Assembly (NCBI GenBank): GCA_015060405.1
Contig: SUYN01000004.1
Location: forward strand, 114,168-178,167
Source: Bacteroidales bacterium
GTDB taxonomy: Bacteria > Bacteroidota > Bacteroidia > Bacteroidales > UBA932
Length of the DNA: 64,000 bases
Direction of reading: 5' to 3'
Of the stretch, positions 9,724 to 19,735 are shown one piece after another. The notes under the pieces are model-generated. The model had not been told where the DNA came from and ran no database searches. It saw nothing but the letters and a program-made list of their open reading frames with translations. Numbering within the stretch: the stretch's first letter is position 1; every line of letters begins with the position of its first letter. The position numbers were made by a program, and so were the translations under genes.

Positions 9724-10827
9724 TTATTTCTTATAATTTGTTTCGTAAAAACGTTTCTTGCATACCGTTCCAGGGAAGACTTTCTTTCGGATGCGTACCT
9801 CCACTTCAGTTCCGAGTTCCGTGTAGGCCTTGTCGATCATTGCCACGCATACGCTCCTGTCCGTCGATATGGATCTGTATCCTGTAGTTACGATGCCCAC
9901 CTGCTGTCCATTGACCTCCACAGGGTAGCCTGCTCGAGGAATAGCCTTATCATGGAGCTCGATACCCACAATCTTGCGTGCAAGACCTGCCTCCTTCTGT
10001 GCGGCAATCGCATCGCGGCCTATGAACTCTTCCTTATCCTTCACCTTGACGAACATTCCGAGTCCTGCTTCAAGCGGGGTGATCTCATCGCTGAGTTCAT
10101 GTCCGTAAAGCGGAAGTCCGGCCTCGAAGCGGAGGGTGTCACGACAGCCAAGTCCGCAAGGAACCACACCCGCAGCAAGGAGCATGTCCCAGATCTCGTT
10201 CACAGCCTCGTGGCTGCAGTAGATCTCGAAGCCGTCCTCACCGGTGTAGCCTGTACGGCTTACAACCATCCTCTGTCCCTTCCACTCAGCTTCATAATAT
10301 GTGTAGAATCCGAGGTCCGCAGCTGGCGCAAGCCCAAGGGTCCCGACTGCGAATTTCTCTGCCTGAGGGCCCTGAAGGGCGATTTCTCCCCAAGTGTCGG
10401 ATGCGTTCACCACCTCCACGTCATAGCCTTCCTTCTGAGCGCAGATCCACTCATAGTCCTTCGCTATATTCGATGCATTCACAACGAGAAGGAAATGATC
10501 GGGCTGGAATTCCTTATATACCAGAAGGTCATCCACAACGGTACCGCTTGGATACAGCATCATTCCATAAAGTATCTTGCCCTCCGGAATACCGGTCACA
10601 TTGTTTGAGAATATATGGTTTACGAACTTCTCGGCATCCGGGCCGCTTACAAAGATCTCTCCCATATGAGAAACATCGAACATTCCCGCAGCATGACGCA
10701 CGGCATTGTGCTCATCAGTGATGCTCGTATACTGGATTGGCATTATAAAGCCGCCAAAAGGGCTCATCAGCGCCCCAAGGGCGACATGCTTGTCATACAG
10801 ACAGGTCTTCAAAAGATTCTCTTCCAT
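9724..10827 (-). CDS. gcvT: Glycine cleavage system aminomethyltransferase T
   Basis: 367 aa, MFDVSHMGEI, GLGCRDTLRFEAGLPLYGHEL. Confidence 0.95.
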   Translation of the reverse strand: MEENLLKTCLYDKHVALGALMSPFGGFIMPIQYTSITDEHNAVRHAAGMFDVSHMGEIFVSGPDAEKFVNHIFSNNVTGIPEGKILYGMMLYPSGTVVDDLLVYKEFQPDHFLLVVNASNIAKDYEWICAQKEGYDVEVVNASDTWGEIALQGPQAEKFAVGTLGLAPAADLGFYTYYEAEWKGQRMVVSRTGYTGEDGFEIYCSHEAVNEIWDMLLAAGVVPCGLGCRDTLRFEAGLPLYGHELSDEITPLEAGLGMFVKVKDKEEFIGRDAIAAQKEAGLARKIVGIELHDKAIPRAGYPVEVNGQQVGIVTTGYRSISTDRSVCVAMIDKAYTELGTEVEVRIRKKVFPGTVCKKRFYETNYKK

Positions 10828-11503
10828 GATCGTATATAAGTTTTGTATCTGTCAATGTCATTGTGCTGTCGCAGAAATAAGCGGCAATACGCTCCTCAAG
10901 GGCTTCCACCGACGGGATCACCGAAGGATCAAGGCAGGTCTTCAGGTTCGCGACCCTCTGACGCACTGACTGCACACTATGTCTTGCCAGCTTTTCCACA
11001 GGCGGCATTATCGCTTGCTCCAAGGCATCCAGATCCGTGTCATACAGCAGAGTGCCGTGTACGATGGTCCTGTCCGGCAGCTGATGCACTGCATTTCCGC
11101 TGACCTTCCGTCCTCCGACCAGGATGTCGTTCCGCTCTGACTTCACGGCATCAAGTCCGAGAGACCTGATACATTCCGTCATTGCGGAAAGAAAGCGGTC
11201 GAAGACAGATGACGTGTCTCCTTTGGCGGAAACATACGAGATCATGATGTTTCCCATGTCGGAATATACGCACCCTCCTCCGCTCCTGCGCCTGACTATC
11301 CGGACGCCATGTTCCCGGCAGTAGTCAAGATTCACTTCTGACTCCAGATCCTGGTTGCGTCCTATTATCACGGTCGGTGCCACACGCCAGAGGAAGAAGG
11401 CATCTTCCTGAACATGTCTTGCGACATACTCCTCCATTGCAAGATAGAAGACAAGGTCTCTTTCCCTGTCATCAGGCAATAATATCCGCGTGAATCCGTG
11501 CAT
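10793..11503 (-). CDS. lplA: Lipoate--protein ligase
   Basis: VIIGRNQDLESEVNLDYCREHGVRIVRRRSGGGCVYSDMGN motif; starts within the gcv run. ATG at 11503 preferred over the upstream TTG at 11512; TAAATTTG -7-like box at 11530-11537. Confidence 0.9.
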   Translation of the reverse strand: MHGFTRILLPDDRERDLVFYLAMEEYVARHVQEDAFFLWRVAPTVIIGRNQDLESEVNLDYCREHGVRIVRRRSGGGCVYSDMGNIMISYVSAKGDTSSVFDRFLSAMTECIRSLGLDAVKSERNDILVGGRKVSGNAVHQLPDRTIVHGTLLYDTDLDALEQAIMPPVEKLARHSVQSVRQRVANLKTCLDPSVIPSVEALEERIAAYFCDSTMTLTDTKLIYDHGRESFEDLSV

Positions 11504-11658
11504 AAGAAGCAAGCAATACTAAAATCCTCCAAATTTATAAAAAATGAAGCAAAATGCCGAGAGTGTGAGTGAGTTTTGAAGGAAAAAAGAGACGGTTTCT
11601 GATTCTTTTTGACATAACGGCACCAAATATGCGTCAGCTGTGCTCAAAACGATATAAA

Positions 11659-12117
11659 ATGGCACTTACACTCAGAAGCATTTTCAGATGCATGATGGAG
11701 GACGGGTTCTACCCGATCTACGAAGATTCCCACATCCTTTTCAACCTCGACGACAATCTCGCCGTACTTGAATACGAAGATGGTTTCCTGTCTGTCAGGC
11801 TGTTCTTCAGCATCGATCCGGAGACCTGCATGCTTTTCATGGAAGTCTCGAACAGCACGATGCTGACCACTGACTTAGTGAAACCGGTCATAATGGACGA
11901 CAGGAAGAACATAATGTTCAGCTGCGAGACAATGTGCGACACACTGAAGGAGTTCAGAAAGTTCTTCCCAAGGGCTGTAGAATGCATCAGGGAGGCAGTG
12001 ACAGAGCACAAGAGCGAGATGAAAAGGACCATCCTGTCACAGGGACTTTCAGCCAGCAGCCTCATAGGGACGGATGAAGGGATATCATCAAAGACAAAAA
12101 GAAAGCCGCTTTCATAG
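11659..12117 (+). CDS. Hypothetical protein, YbjN/type III chaperone-like fold (weak)
   Basis: MALTLRSIFRCMMEDGFYPIYEDSHILFNLDDNLAVLEYEDGFLSVRLFFSIDPE...; start uncertain (ORF extends to 11569). Confidence 0.5.
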   Translation: MALTLRSIFRCMMEDGFYPIYEDSHILFNLDDNLAVLEYEDGFLSVRLFFSIDPETCMLFMEVSNSTMLTTDLVKPVIMDDRKNIMFSCETMCDTLKEFRKFFPRAVECIREAVTEHKSEMKRTILSQGLSASSLIGTDEGISSKTKRKPLS

Positions 12118-12161
12118 GAAAACGACTTTTCTGATATATCTTCCGCATATACGGACCGGAT

Positions 12162-13514
12162 CTACTTCGATTCCGGAAGCGTCTTGTTGAGGAGAACAGC
12201 TCCGATGAGAGCAGCTATCACCGAGCCGCAGAGGACTCCGAGCTTGGCCTCATTAAGAAGCACCGCACCTGCAGCACCTGCACCTGCATACGAAAGGTCG
12301 GCAATGAACATAGACACTGTGAAGCCGATGCCGCAGATCACACAGACACTTGCAAAGGCCTTCCATGTGGTTCCCTGAGGAAGGGTCACGATCTTCATCT
12401 TCACCGCAGCCCATGAGAATGAGAACACACCTATGAACTTACCGATCACAAGTCCGAGCATGGCTGCAAGGCCTACACCTGAGAAGAGGCTGCCGATGCT
12501 CATCTGAGAAAGGTCGATACCTGCATTTGCAAATGCGAAGAGAGGGATGATTATATATCCGATCAGGAAGTGCATGTTGTCCTCAAGGTCCTGAAGAGGG
12601 CTGATCATCTTGTCGGCTGCTGATTCTATGCTCTTGAGGACATGGATCTGGCTGTGTGTAAGCACGACTGTCTTATGCCTGTCATCCACCTCTATGACAG
12701 GGAAGAGTGAGATGTTGTTACGGATGCGCTCCAGATAGTGTCCCGTACCCTTCTTGAGTGAGGCCGGAACACAGAACGCGGTGATTACACCAGCGATGGT
12801 AGCATGGATTCCTGAGTTGAGCATCATGTACCAGAGCACGAGTCCCACGCAGACATAAAACGACTTGGATCTCACCTTGAGAGTGTTTGCAAGAATCATC
12901 GCAACCACACAGAGAACTGAAAAAAGTATGTATGAAAGGTGGATTTCAGACGAATAGAAAAGGGCGATCACTATGATTCCACCAAGGTCATCAGCCACTG
13001 CGAGAGCCGCAAGGAAGACCTTCAGACCGACAGGCACACGCTTGCTGAACACTGAAAGCACACCGAGTGAAAATGCTATGTCAGTAGCCATAGGAATCGC
13101 GACACCACGCTGCATTGCCGCATCAGACGGGCACACGAGCAAGAAGACAAGGACAGGAACCAACATACCGCCACATGCTCCTATGATAGGAAGCATGGCC
13201 TTCTCCCTTGATGAAAGCTCTCCGATGAGGATCTCCCTCTTGATCTCGAGACCGACAGAGAAGAAGAAGATGGCCATCAGGAAGTCGTTGATTACATGCA
13301 TGACGGTCATTGTGTGGCCGTTGTGACTGAAGAAGTTGAAGCTTCCGATTGACAGCTGTACGGGATTCTGCCACAGAGCAAAGTACCACTCCTTGAGTGC
13401 TGGTACATTGGCACATACAAGGGCAAGAACGGTAAAGAAGATCAATACCATACTCGAATTGACATGTGCTTTGAACTTGCTCATAAAACTGTAATTTGTC
13501 TGAGTTTCAGCCAT
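12162..13514 (-). CDS. nhaA: Na+/H+ antiporter NhaA
   Basis: 450 aa, FFFSVGLEIKREILIGELSS and MATDIAFSLGVLSVFSKRVP, AVADDLGGIIVIALFYS. Confidence 0.95.
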   Translation of the reverse strand: MAETQTNYSFMSKFKAHVNSSMVLIFFTVLALVCANVPALKEWYFALWQNPVQLSIGSFNFFSHNGHTMTVMHVINDFLMAIFFFSVGLEIKREILIGELSSREKAMLPIIGACGGMLVPVLVFLLVCPSDAAMQRGVAIPMATDIAFSLGVLSVFSKRVPVGLKVFLAALAVADDLGGIIVIALFYSSEIHLSYILFSVLCVVAMILANTLKVRSKSFYVCVGLVLWYMMLNSGIHATIAGVITAFCVPASLKKGTGHYLERIRNNISLFPVIEVDDRHKTVVLTHSQIHVLKSIESAADKMISPLQDLEDNMHFLIGYIIIPLFAFANAGIDLSQMSIGSLFSGVGLAAMLGLVIGKFIGVFSFSWAAVKMKIVTLPQGTTWKAFASVCVICGIGFTVSMFIADLSYAGAGAAGAVLLNEAKLGVLCGSVIAALIGAVLLNKTLPESK

Positions 13515-13735
13515 GATTCTGAAAATTAGTTCAAATTAAATAAAAAACTTTAGTACTCTCTTTATTTTTCCTTGAAAAACATGCTAATCTGAAAACGGGC
13601 GCAAATATAGGCATTTTTTTCAGCCATTGTCCAGAAAGATGAAATTAATTGCTCCAAGGTCAAATATTGATGGACAGTAACTATATGATTACCTGAAATT
13701 ATATCTATCTTTGCGGCGATAGCACAACTGGAGGC

Positions 13736-15202
13736 ATGACACTTTCCGTAAATGTAAAGGCAATATCGACAAATGTCGGCAGAGCATTGCTTGTCAATGC
13801 CCTGTTCATGCTCATTTCGATCATAGTATCCATTATATATGGCTATGATGAAGCCTTCACACCTCTGACGATAAGTTTCCTGATCACAGCCATAACAGGG
13901 GCATTTCCCTTCATCTTTGCGAAAGGTTCATCGGAGATGTCGATGAAGGACAGTTATCTGACCATTGCGCTCACATGGCTGCTCTCATTCATATTCGGCA
14001 TGCTTCCGTACGTGCTGTATGGCGGCGAATTCAGTCTCATAAACGCCTGGTTCGAGAGTGTCTCCGGCTACACCACGACAGGCTCGACCATCCTCACCGA
14101 CATCGAAGCCCTCCCCAAGAGTCTGCTGTTCTGGAGGTCGTCCACTCATTTCATCGGAGGACTCGGAGTCATAATCTTCCTGCTGATAATCATTCCGGGA
14201 TCCAATCCGCTCAAGTACAGGCTTTCCAACATCGAACTTTCATCGCTTTCAAAGGACCGCTATCACTACAGGTCAGGAACCATAGTAAGGGTGATGACAT
14301 CAGTATATATAGTGCTCACAGTCCTTGAGACCCTGCTTTTATGGGCAGCAGGAATGTCTTTCTTCGATGCAGTCAACCACTCCTTCAGTACAGTGGCCAC
14401 AGGAGGTTTCAGCACCAGGAACACGTCCGTGATGTACTACGATTCAGACATCATCAACATCATCCTGATGATATTCATGACCTTGTCATCGATGCATTTC
14501 GGAGTGCTGTACGCCATGGTAGTCAAAAAGTCGCTCAAGCCGCTGGATCATCCTGTGACGAAATATTATATAGGAGTCATCATTGTGATGGCAGTCCTTG
14601 TGTCATTGAGTCTGATGTCTGACGGACAAGGGACATGGGGTGAATGCCTCATGGCCGGTTCCTTCCAGACCATAAGCTACATCACCACGACTGGATTCGG
14701 ACAGAGCGACAACGCAGCGTGGCCGGCCATGGCCAACGCCCTTCTGCTCCTTTGCGCATTCCACTGCGGCTGTTCCGGCTCCACGACAGGAGGTATCAAG
14801 GCTGACAGGATGCTGATCGCATTCAAGGCCCTGGTCAACGACACGAAAAAGCGTCTTCATCCCAACTCCATGTCGCGGACCAAGGTCGGAGACCATGTGA
14901 TAAGCGCAGAACTCATATCATCGGCCTTCCTCTACATAGTCATATATATAGCCATTGTGCTCCTGTCTCTTGTCGCCCTGCTCCTGTGCGGAACAGAACT
15001 GTCGGAGGCTTTCTCCGGAGCCGTGGCTTCATTGGGAAATGTCGGTCCGGGAACGGGAGTCATAGGAACCATGGGCAACTTCGCCTCACAATCTGTGGCC
15101 GCAAAAATAATATACACGGTCGACATGTTCCTCGGCCGTGTAGAAATATTCCCTGTACTGATTGTGGTGTCTATGATATTCAGCAGAAAAGACAGGTTCT
15201 AA
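13736..15202 (+). CDS. trkH: TrkH family potassium uptake protein
   Basis: 488 aa, SGYTTTGSTIL, SFSTVATGGFSTRN, ISYITTTGFGQSD, GCSGSTTGGIKADR pore loops. Confidence 0.93.
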   Translation: MTLSVNVKAISTNVGRALLVNALFMLISIIVSIIYGYDEAFTPLTISFLITAITGAFPFIFAKGSSEMSMKDSYLTIALTWLLSFIFGMLPYVLYGGEFSLINAWFESVSGYTTTGSTILTDIEALPKSLLFWRSSTHFIGGLGVIIFLLIIIPGSNPLKYRLSNIELSSLSKDRYHYRSGTIVRVMTSVYIVLTVLETLLLWAAGMSFFDAVNHSFSTVATGGFSTRNTSVMYYDSDIINIILMIFMTLSSMHFGVLYAMVVKKSLKPLDHPVTKYYIGVIIVMAVLVSLSLMSDGQGTWGECLMAGSFQTISYITTTGFGQSDNAAWPAMANALLLLCAFHCGCSGSTTGGIKADRMLIAFKALVNDTKKRLHPNSMSRTKVGDHVISAELISSAFLYIVIYIAIVLLSLVALLLCGTELSEAFSGAVASLGNVGPGTGVIGTMGNFASQSVAAKIIYTVDMFLGRVEIFPVLIVVSMIFSRKDRF

Positions 15203-15762
15203 AGCATGGTGTGCTCAATCAGGATCTTCAGTCCCATGACCACCAGTATCACGCCTCCAGCCAGTTCTGCCATCGACTTGTATCTGCGCCCGAAGACATT
15301 GCCGACATAAACACCAGCTGCGGAGAAAATACCGGTCACCAACCCTATGCAAAGGACTGCAGCCCATATGTTCACCTTAAGAAATGCGAATGACACTCCG
15401 ATAGCCAGAGCATCTATGCTTGTAGCGACTGCCATAGCCAGCATGGTGCCGGACGAGAAGTCGGCATCCTTGGCTGAAGTGGAATCCTTCCTGTCAAAAG
15501 ATTCCTTTATCATGTCAGCACCGATCAGAGCGAGAAGCACGAAGGCTATCCAGTGATCGACAGCAGAGACAAGATCGGCGAAACTCATTCCCAGAAAGAA
15601 GCCTATCAAAGGCATCATAGCCTGGAAGCCACCGAACCAGAGTCCTGTCTTCAATGCATGGGCCGGTCTTACACGACTGACGGACAAGCCCTTGCACACA
15701 GAAACCGCAAAGGCATCCATGGACACGCCTACAGCGATGACAAGCAGTTCGATAATTCCCAT
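15199..15762 (-). CDS. mntP: Manganese efflux pump MntP family
   Basis: 187 aa, AVGVSMDAFAVSVCKGL, AVATSIDALAIGVSFAFL. Confidence 0.9.
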   Translation of the reverse strand: MGIIELLVIAVGVSMDAFAVSVCKGLSVSRVRPAHALKTGLWFGGFQAMMPLIGFFLGMSFADLVSAVDHWIAFVLLALIGADMIKESFDRKDSTSAKDADFSSGTMLAMAVATSIDALAIGVSFAFLKVNIWAAVLCIGLVTGIFSAAGVYVGNVFGRRYKSMAELAGGVILVVMGLKILIEHTML

Positions 15763-16568
15763 CAGAAATCTACGGTAAGTCTTCCTGCATTAAGTCCCCA
15801 TTTCCAGTTCTGGACGATCTTCACATCCTTTCCATCCAGATCAGGCTCATGCTGGAGCTTATGCAGAAGAGTGTGCGAATGGCCTCCGACAATCACATCC
15901 ACATTACGGGTCTGCGATGCGAGCCATCGGTCTTCTTTGTAGCCGAGATGGCTCAGACATATCACCAGATCACACTTCCTTTCATTCTTCAGGTAAGCAG
16001 CAAGACGGTTGACGACTGCATCGGGCTCCTGATATGTAATGCTCTGCACGATGGAAGCATCGACCACACTCGAAACATCTGTAAGAAGTCCTATGATTCC
16101 GATTTTCTTGCCGGCCTTCCTTAGGATGACATAAGGCTTCACCAGCTTTTCAAGAGGAGTCCCGGAAAAATCGTAGTTTGCGCACACTACATCAGCCTTG
16201 AGATTCTTCAGTCTTCTGGCAAGCTCGGTCATGCCGTTGTCGAATTCGTGATTCCCCAATGTAACCACATCAAATCCCATGGCATTCATGACCCCGATCT
16301 CGATGTCACCGCCGAGTTCCGTAAAATAGGAAGTTCCCTGTCCGAAGTCACCGGCATGAAGCAGCAGCACATTCCTCTTTCCTTCCTCTGAACGCACCTG
16401 TTCAACATATGCAGCCTGCTCGACAGCTCCTCCCCTGCCCTTGTATTCTCCCGATCTCTGCGGATCTATATGGCTGTGTGTATCATTGAAATGAATTATC
16501 GTAAGGTCCTGAGCTGAAAGTGAAAAAGTCATTACAGCCGCTAGTACCGTCATATATATATGTCTCAT
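15762..16568 (-). CDS. Metallophosphoesterase (5'-nucleotidase N-terminal domain)
   Basis: 268 aa, signal peptide, LTIIHFNDTHSHIDP, LLHAGDFGQGTSYF, TLGNHEFDNG, VIVGGHSHT. Confidence 0.9.
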   Translation of the reverse strand: MRHIYMTVLAAVMTFSLSAQDLTIIHFNDTHSHIDPQRSGEYKGRGGAVEQAAYVEQVRSEEGKRNVLLLHAGDFGQGTSYFTELGGDIEIGVMNAMGFDVVTLGNHEFDNGMTELARRLKNLKADVVCANYDFSGTPLEKLVKPYVILRKAGKKIGIIGLLTDVSSVVDASIVQSITYQEPDAVVNRLAAYLKNERKCDLVICLSHLGYKEDRWLASQTRNVDVIVGGHSHTLLHKLQHEPDLDGKDVKIVQNWKWGLNAGRLTVDF

Positions 16569-17413
16569 TTCCTCTTCTTTTTATAGTCCTTAACTACGAC
16601 TCTTCCATCTGTCCTGTACTCAATAGGCCTGCCGGCTGCCGTTTCAGCATAGATATACTCGAGTACTGCGTCAATGATGTCCACCTGGTCATACAGTGTC
16701 AGCGACACGGCGTTATCCCTCAAGGTCAGACCGTCTCCTCCGTCAAGGAGGAAGGATATTGTGGCCACGCCGTATATCCTGTCGTCATCTATCGGCTCAC
16801 CTCCTATTTCGGCAGATATCAGCCTGCCCTGGTCCGAAACGACCCTCACACCACCGAGTACATGGAACTTATGTGCAGCCATGTCTTCCAGAATGGCACG
16901 GATCTCCCTTCCGGTATGCTCGACATAGGCCAGCTGGTTCTTGAAAGGGAACATAGACAGCATATCATCGAGAATGATGTCGCCCTGAGGCATGTCCACC
17001 CGGATTCCTCCGAAATTTGCGATGCCAATGTCGACCTTCCTGCCTGAAAGTTCCCCCACCTTGGCCATCAGGAGGTCGATGAACCAGTTCGAGAGTGCGC
17101 TTTCCGGATACTCTGCCGACATGGCCTCTGTAGAATAGCCTATGACATCCTTGACGCGGGCCATTGCAGGCTGGGCATCAATGACCAGACGTGCAGTCTT
17201 TCCCACGATGGAATTCTTACTGAATCTCTTTCCGTTTGGGGCGACATAGGTTTTTCCTTCGAAATGTCCTATTGTCTGGGCGACATTGTCCTTTGACGGA
17301 GATGTGACTCCGGTCAGGCTTCCGTCGATCTCCGCTGTTTCCCATTCATATTCCTGGGCGAAGGCAGCTGTCGCCAGCGCAAGGAACAAAGGTATGATGA
17401 TGAGTCTTTTCAT
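16565..17413 (-). CDS. 5'-nucleotidase C-terminal domain protein
   Basis: 282 aa, signal peptide, VDIGIANFGGIRVDMPQGDIILDDMLSMFPFKNQLAYVEHTGREI. Confidence 0.88.
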   Translation of the reverse strand: MKRLIIIPLFLALATAAFAQEYEWETAEIDGSLTGVTSPSKDNVAQTIGHFEGKTYVAPNGKRFSKNSIVGKTARLVIDAQPAMARVKDVIGYSTEAMSAEYPESALSNWFIDLLMAKVGELSGRKVDIGIANFGGIRVDMPQGDIILDDMLSMFPFKNQLAYVEHTGREIRAILEDMAAHKFHVLGGVRVVSDQGRLISAEIGGEPIDDDRIYGVATISFLLDGGDGLTLRDNAVSLTLYDQVDIIDAVLEYIYAETAAGRPIEYRTDGRVVVKDYKKKRK

Positions 17414-17419
17414 ATATAG

Positions 17420-18781
17420 TTATTTCTGTTTCAACCACTTCCACAGATCCTTGAATGTGGTCTTCTTACCGAACATGAGTATTCCTATCTTGTAGATCTT
17501 TGCAGAAAGCCATCCGCAAGCCAGGAATGTGAGGGCAAGAAGCGCTATCGAAAGCACGAGCTCCCACATAGGGACACCGAACGGAATTCGCGCAAGCATG
17601 ACTATAGGCGAAGTGAAAGGAATCATCGAACCCCACCAGACAAGCTGGCTGTCAGGGGCGTTGAAAGCATACATCGCAATTAGGAAGGCCAGAAGAAGAG
17701 GCACGGTCACAGGCATCTGCAGCTGGGTCGTGTCGGCTTCATTCTCCACTGCGGATCCGATGGCTGCAAAGAACGATGCATAGAGAAGGTAACCGAGGGC
17801 GAAATAGATGATGAAGGCAATGATGAGCTGGACATAATTGATGTCTTTAAGAGTGCTTATCACTGCACCCAGGCCTTCTTCCTGCGCTGCCATCTCAGTC
17901 ATCTGGGCCATGTCAACACCGCCCATCGTACCGGCCATCTCCATCATCTGCTCCTGTTGTGCCGGATCTCCCATCAGGCTGTCAAGTCCGACAAAGGCAG
18001 AAACTCCGCCCACAAGGACTACTGTCAGAAGAATCCACAGGAAGAACTGTGTCAAGGCTACGCAAGCCACTCCGATGATCTTTCCGAACATGAGTTCGGT
18101 CGCCTTCACCGAAGACACCAGCACCTCGACCACTCTGCTCGCCTTCTCCTCGATGACGCTCTGCATGACCATTCCGGAGAACATCGCGATGAACATATAG
18201 ATTATGATCGAAAGGACCATGGATATGATCATATACACTTCTGAAGAGGTGATCTTCTCTTCTCCAGATTCGCCAAGCGTATATGTGGCTATGGTGACGT
18301 CAGACTTCACGTCCTCCATGATCTGCTTGAGGTCAGAGATCTCATACTGGGCCAGACGGTAGTCCTCCACAGCATCGTCAATCCTTGACTGAAGTCCCTC
18401 CTTCATGGTCATGCTCATAGGCTTGTATGAATATGAAGCGACCGAAAGACCGTTTGTCTCAGGATTGATTTCCGACACGACCACAAGGGCGTCGAGGCCG
18501 AGCTGGTCGAACTGAAGCTTGAGGCTGTCGGGGCAGCTGCCGGTGTAGTCCTCATAGTCCACTTCCTCTGTATCAGCCAGATATGGCATCACTATGCCGG
18601 AATCATCCACCACAGCTATACGTTTGCCCGAATCCTTGGCCATGAACATGATTACACTCGGAAGAATGCACATTGCGGCGAAAAGGATTGGAACCAGGAA
18701 TGTAGTGAGAAGGAATGATTTCTTCTTTACCCGGGTAAGATACTCTCTCGAAATGATGATGTTGATGTTTCTCAGTTTCAT
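17420..18781 (-). CDS. ABC-2 type transporter permease (NatB-like)
   Basis: 453 aa, MKLRNINIIISREYLTRVKKKSFLLTTFLVPILF..., VVEVLVSSVKATELMFGKIIGV. Confidence 0.9.
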   Translation of the reverse strand: MKLRNINIIISREYLTRVKKKSFLLTTFLVPILFAAMCILPSVIMFMAKDSGKRIAVVDDSGIVMPYLADTEEVDYEDYTGSCPDSLKLQFDQLGLDALVVVSEINPETNGLSVASYSYKPMSMTMKEGLQSRIDDAVEDYRLAQYEISDLKQIMEDVKSDVTIATYTLGESGEEKITSSEVYMIISMVLSIIIYMFIAMFSGMVMQSVIEEKASRVVEVLVSSVKATELMFGKIIGVACVALTQFFLWILLTVVLVGGVSAFVGLDSLMGDPAQQEQMMEMAGTMGGVDMAQMTEMAAQEEGLGAVISTLKDINYVQLIIAFIIYFALGYLLYASFFAAIGSAVENEADTTQLQMPVTVPLLLAFLIAMYAFNAPDSQLVWWGSMIPFTSPIVMLARIPFGVPMWELVLSIALLALTFLACGWLSAKIYKIGILMFGKKTTFKDLWKWLKQK

Positions 18782-18785
18782 GGCT

Positions 18786-19706
18786 CTACTCCTCCTCCGT
18801 TACAAGTTTGATGAATATGTCGTTCATGCGTGGGACAAGCTCCTTGAATGAATTGATACCTGCTCCCTGTGCTATTATCTGTGCTATGGCATCGTTGGAT
18901 GTCGCCCCATCCAGGATCTCGAGAACGGACGTATGTCTCTCCCCGGCTCCTTCCGCAATGTCGGAAAGCACGTTGAAGACTCCCGGTACCGGCTTGAGAG
19001 GTGATGCAGATGTATATACAAGCTCCACATTGTTGTTGCCGTATTTGTGCCTTATCTCATCTACACCGCCTGTGATGACCACATGCGACTTGTTGATCAG
19101 GGCGATGTTGTCGCAGAGTTCCTCGACAGACTCCATGTTGTGCGTCGATAGAATGATTGTCGAACCCTGGTCCTTGAGACGGAGGATCTCTTCACGGATC
19201 ACCTGCGCGTTTACAGGGTCAAAACCTGAGAACGGCTCGTCAAGGATGAGGAGGGACGGCTTGTGGACCACTGTAGTGATGAACTGGACCTTCTGGGCCA
19301 TACCCTTTGAAAGTTCCTCCACCTTCTTGTTCCACCAGCTCTCTATGCCGAAACGCACGAACCATTTCTTAAGTTCTGTCGCAGCCTCCATAGAGGACAT
19401 TCCTTTCAGCTGGGCGAAATACATTGCCTGGTCACCGACCTTCATCTTTCTGTAGAGTCCCCTCTCCTCAGGAAGGTAACCTATCTTCTCCACGTCACTC
19501 TGGGTTATCGGACGGCCGTCGAAAAGCACCTCACCTGCATTCGGGATGGTGATCCTGTTGATTATTCGTATGAGCGTGGTCTTTCCGGCACCGTTCGGTC
19601 CGAGAAGGCCGAAGATCTTGCCCTTCGGTATGTCGATGGACACATTGTCAAGAGCCACTTTCTCTCCGAAGCTCTTGCTGACATTCTTGCATCTTATCAA
19701 TTCCAT
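18786..19706 (-). CDS. ABC transporter ATP-binding protein (NatA-like)
   Basis: 306 aa, Walker A GPNGAGKTTLIR, signature LSKGMAQK, Walker B LLILDEPFSGFDP. Confidence 0.95.
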   Translation of the reverse strand: MELIRCKNVSKSFGEKVALDNVSIDIPKGKIFGLLGPNGAGKTTLIRIINRITIPNAGEVLFDGRPITQSDVEKIGYLPEERGLYRKMKVGDQAMYFAQLKGMSSMEAATELKKWFVRFGIESWWNKKVEELSKGMAQKVQFITTVVHKPSLLILDEPFSGFDPVNAQVIREEILRLKDQGSTIILSTHNMESVEELCDNIALINKSHVVITGGVDEIRHKYGNNNVELVYTSASPLKPVPGVFNVLSDIAEGAGERHTSVLEILDGATSNDAIAQIIAQGAGINSFKELVPRMNDIFIKLVTEEE

Positions 19707-19735
19707 AATGATATTGTTCTTTTCCGGGCCTTGCC

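Noticed and set aside
11504-11568. Glycine riboswitch upstream of the gcv operon
   Set aside because: TAAATTTG box at 11530-11537 leaves a leader of only about 20-25 nt; no room for the aptamer.
13515-13609. Na+/Li+-type riboswitch ahead of nhaA
   Set aside because: The roughly 80-nt leader predicted from TATATTTG (13602-13609) is AT-rich with no convincing multi-stem structure.
15755-15770. yybP-ykoY manganese riboswitch for mntP
   Set aside because: mntP starts at the stop codon of the upstream metallophosphoesterase gene; there is no leader.
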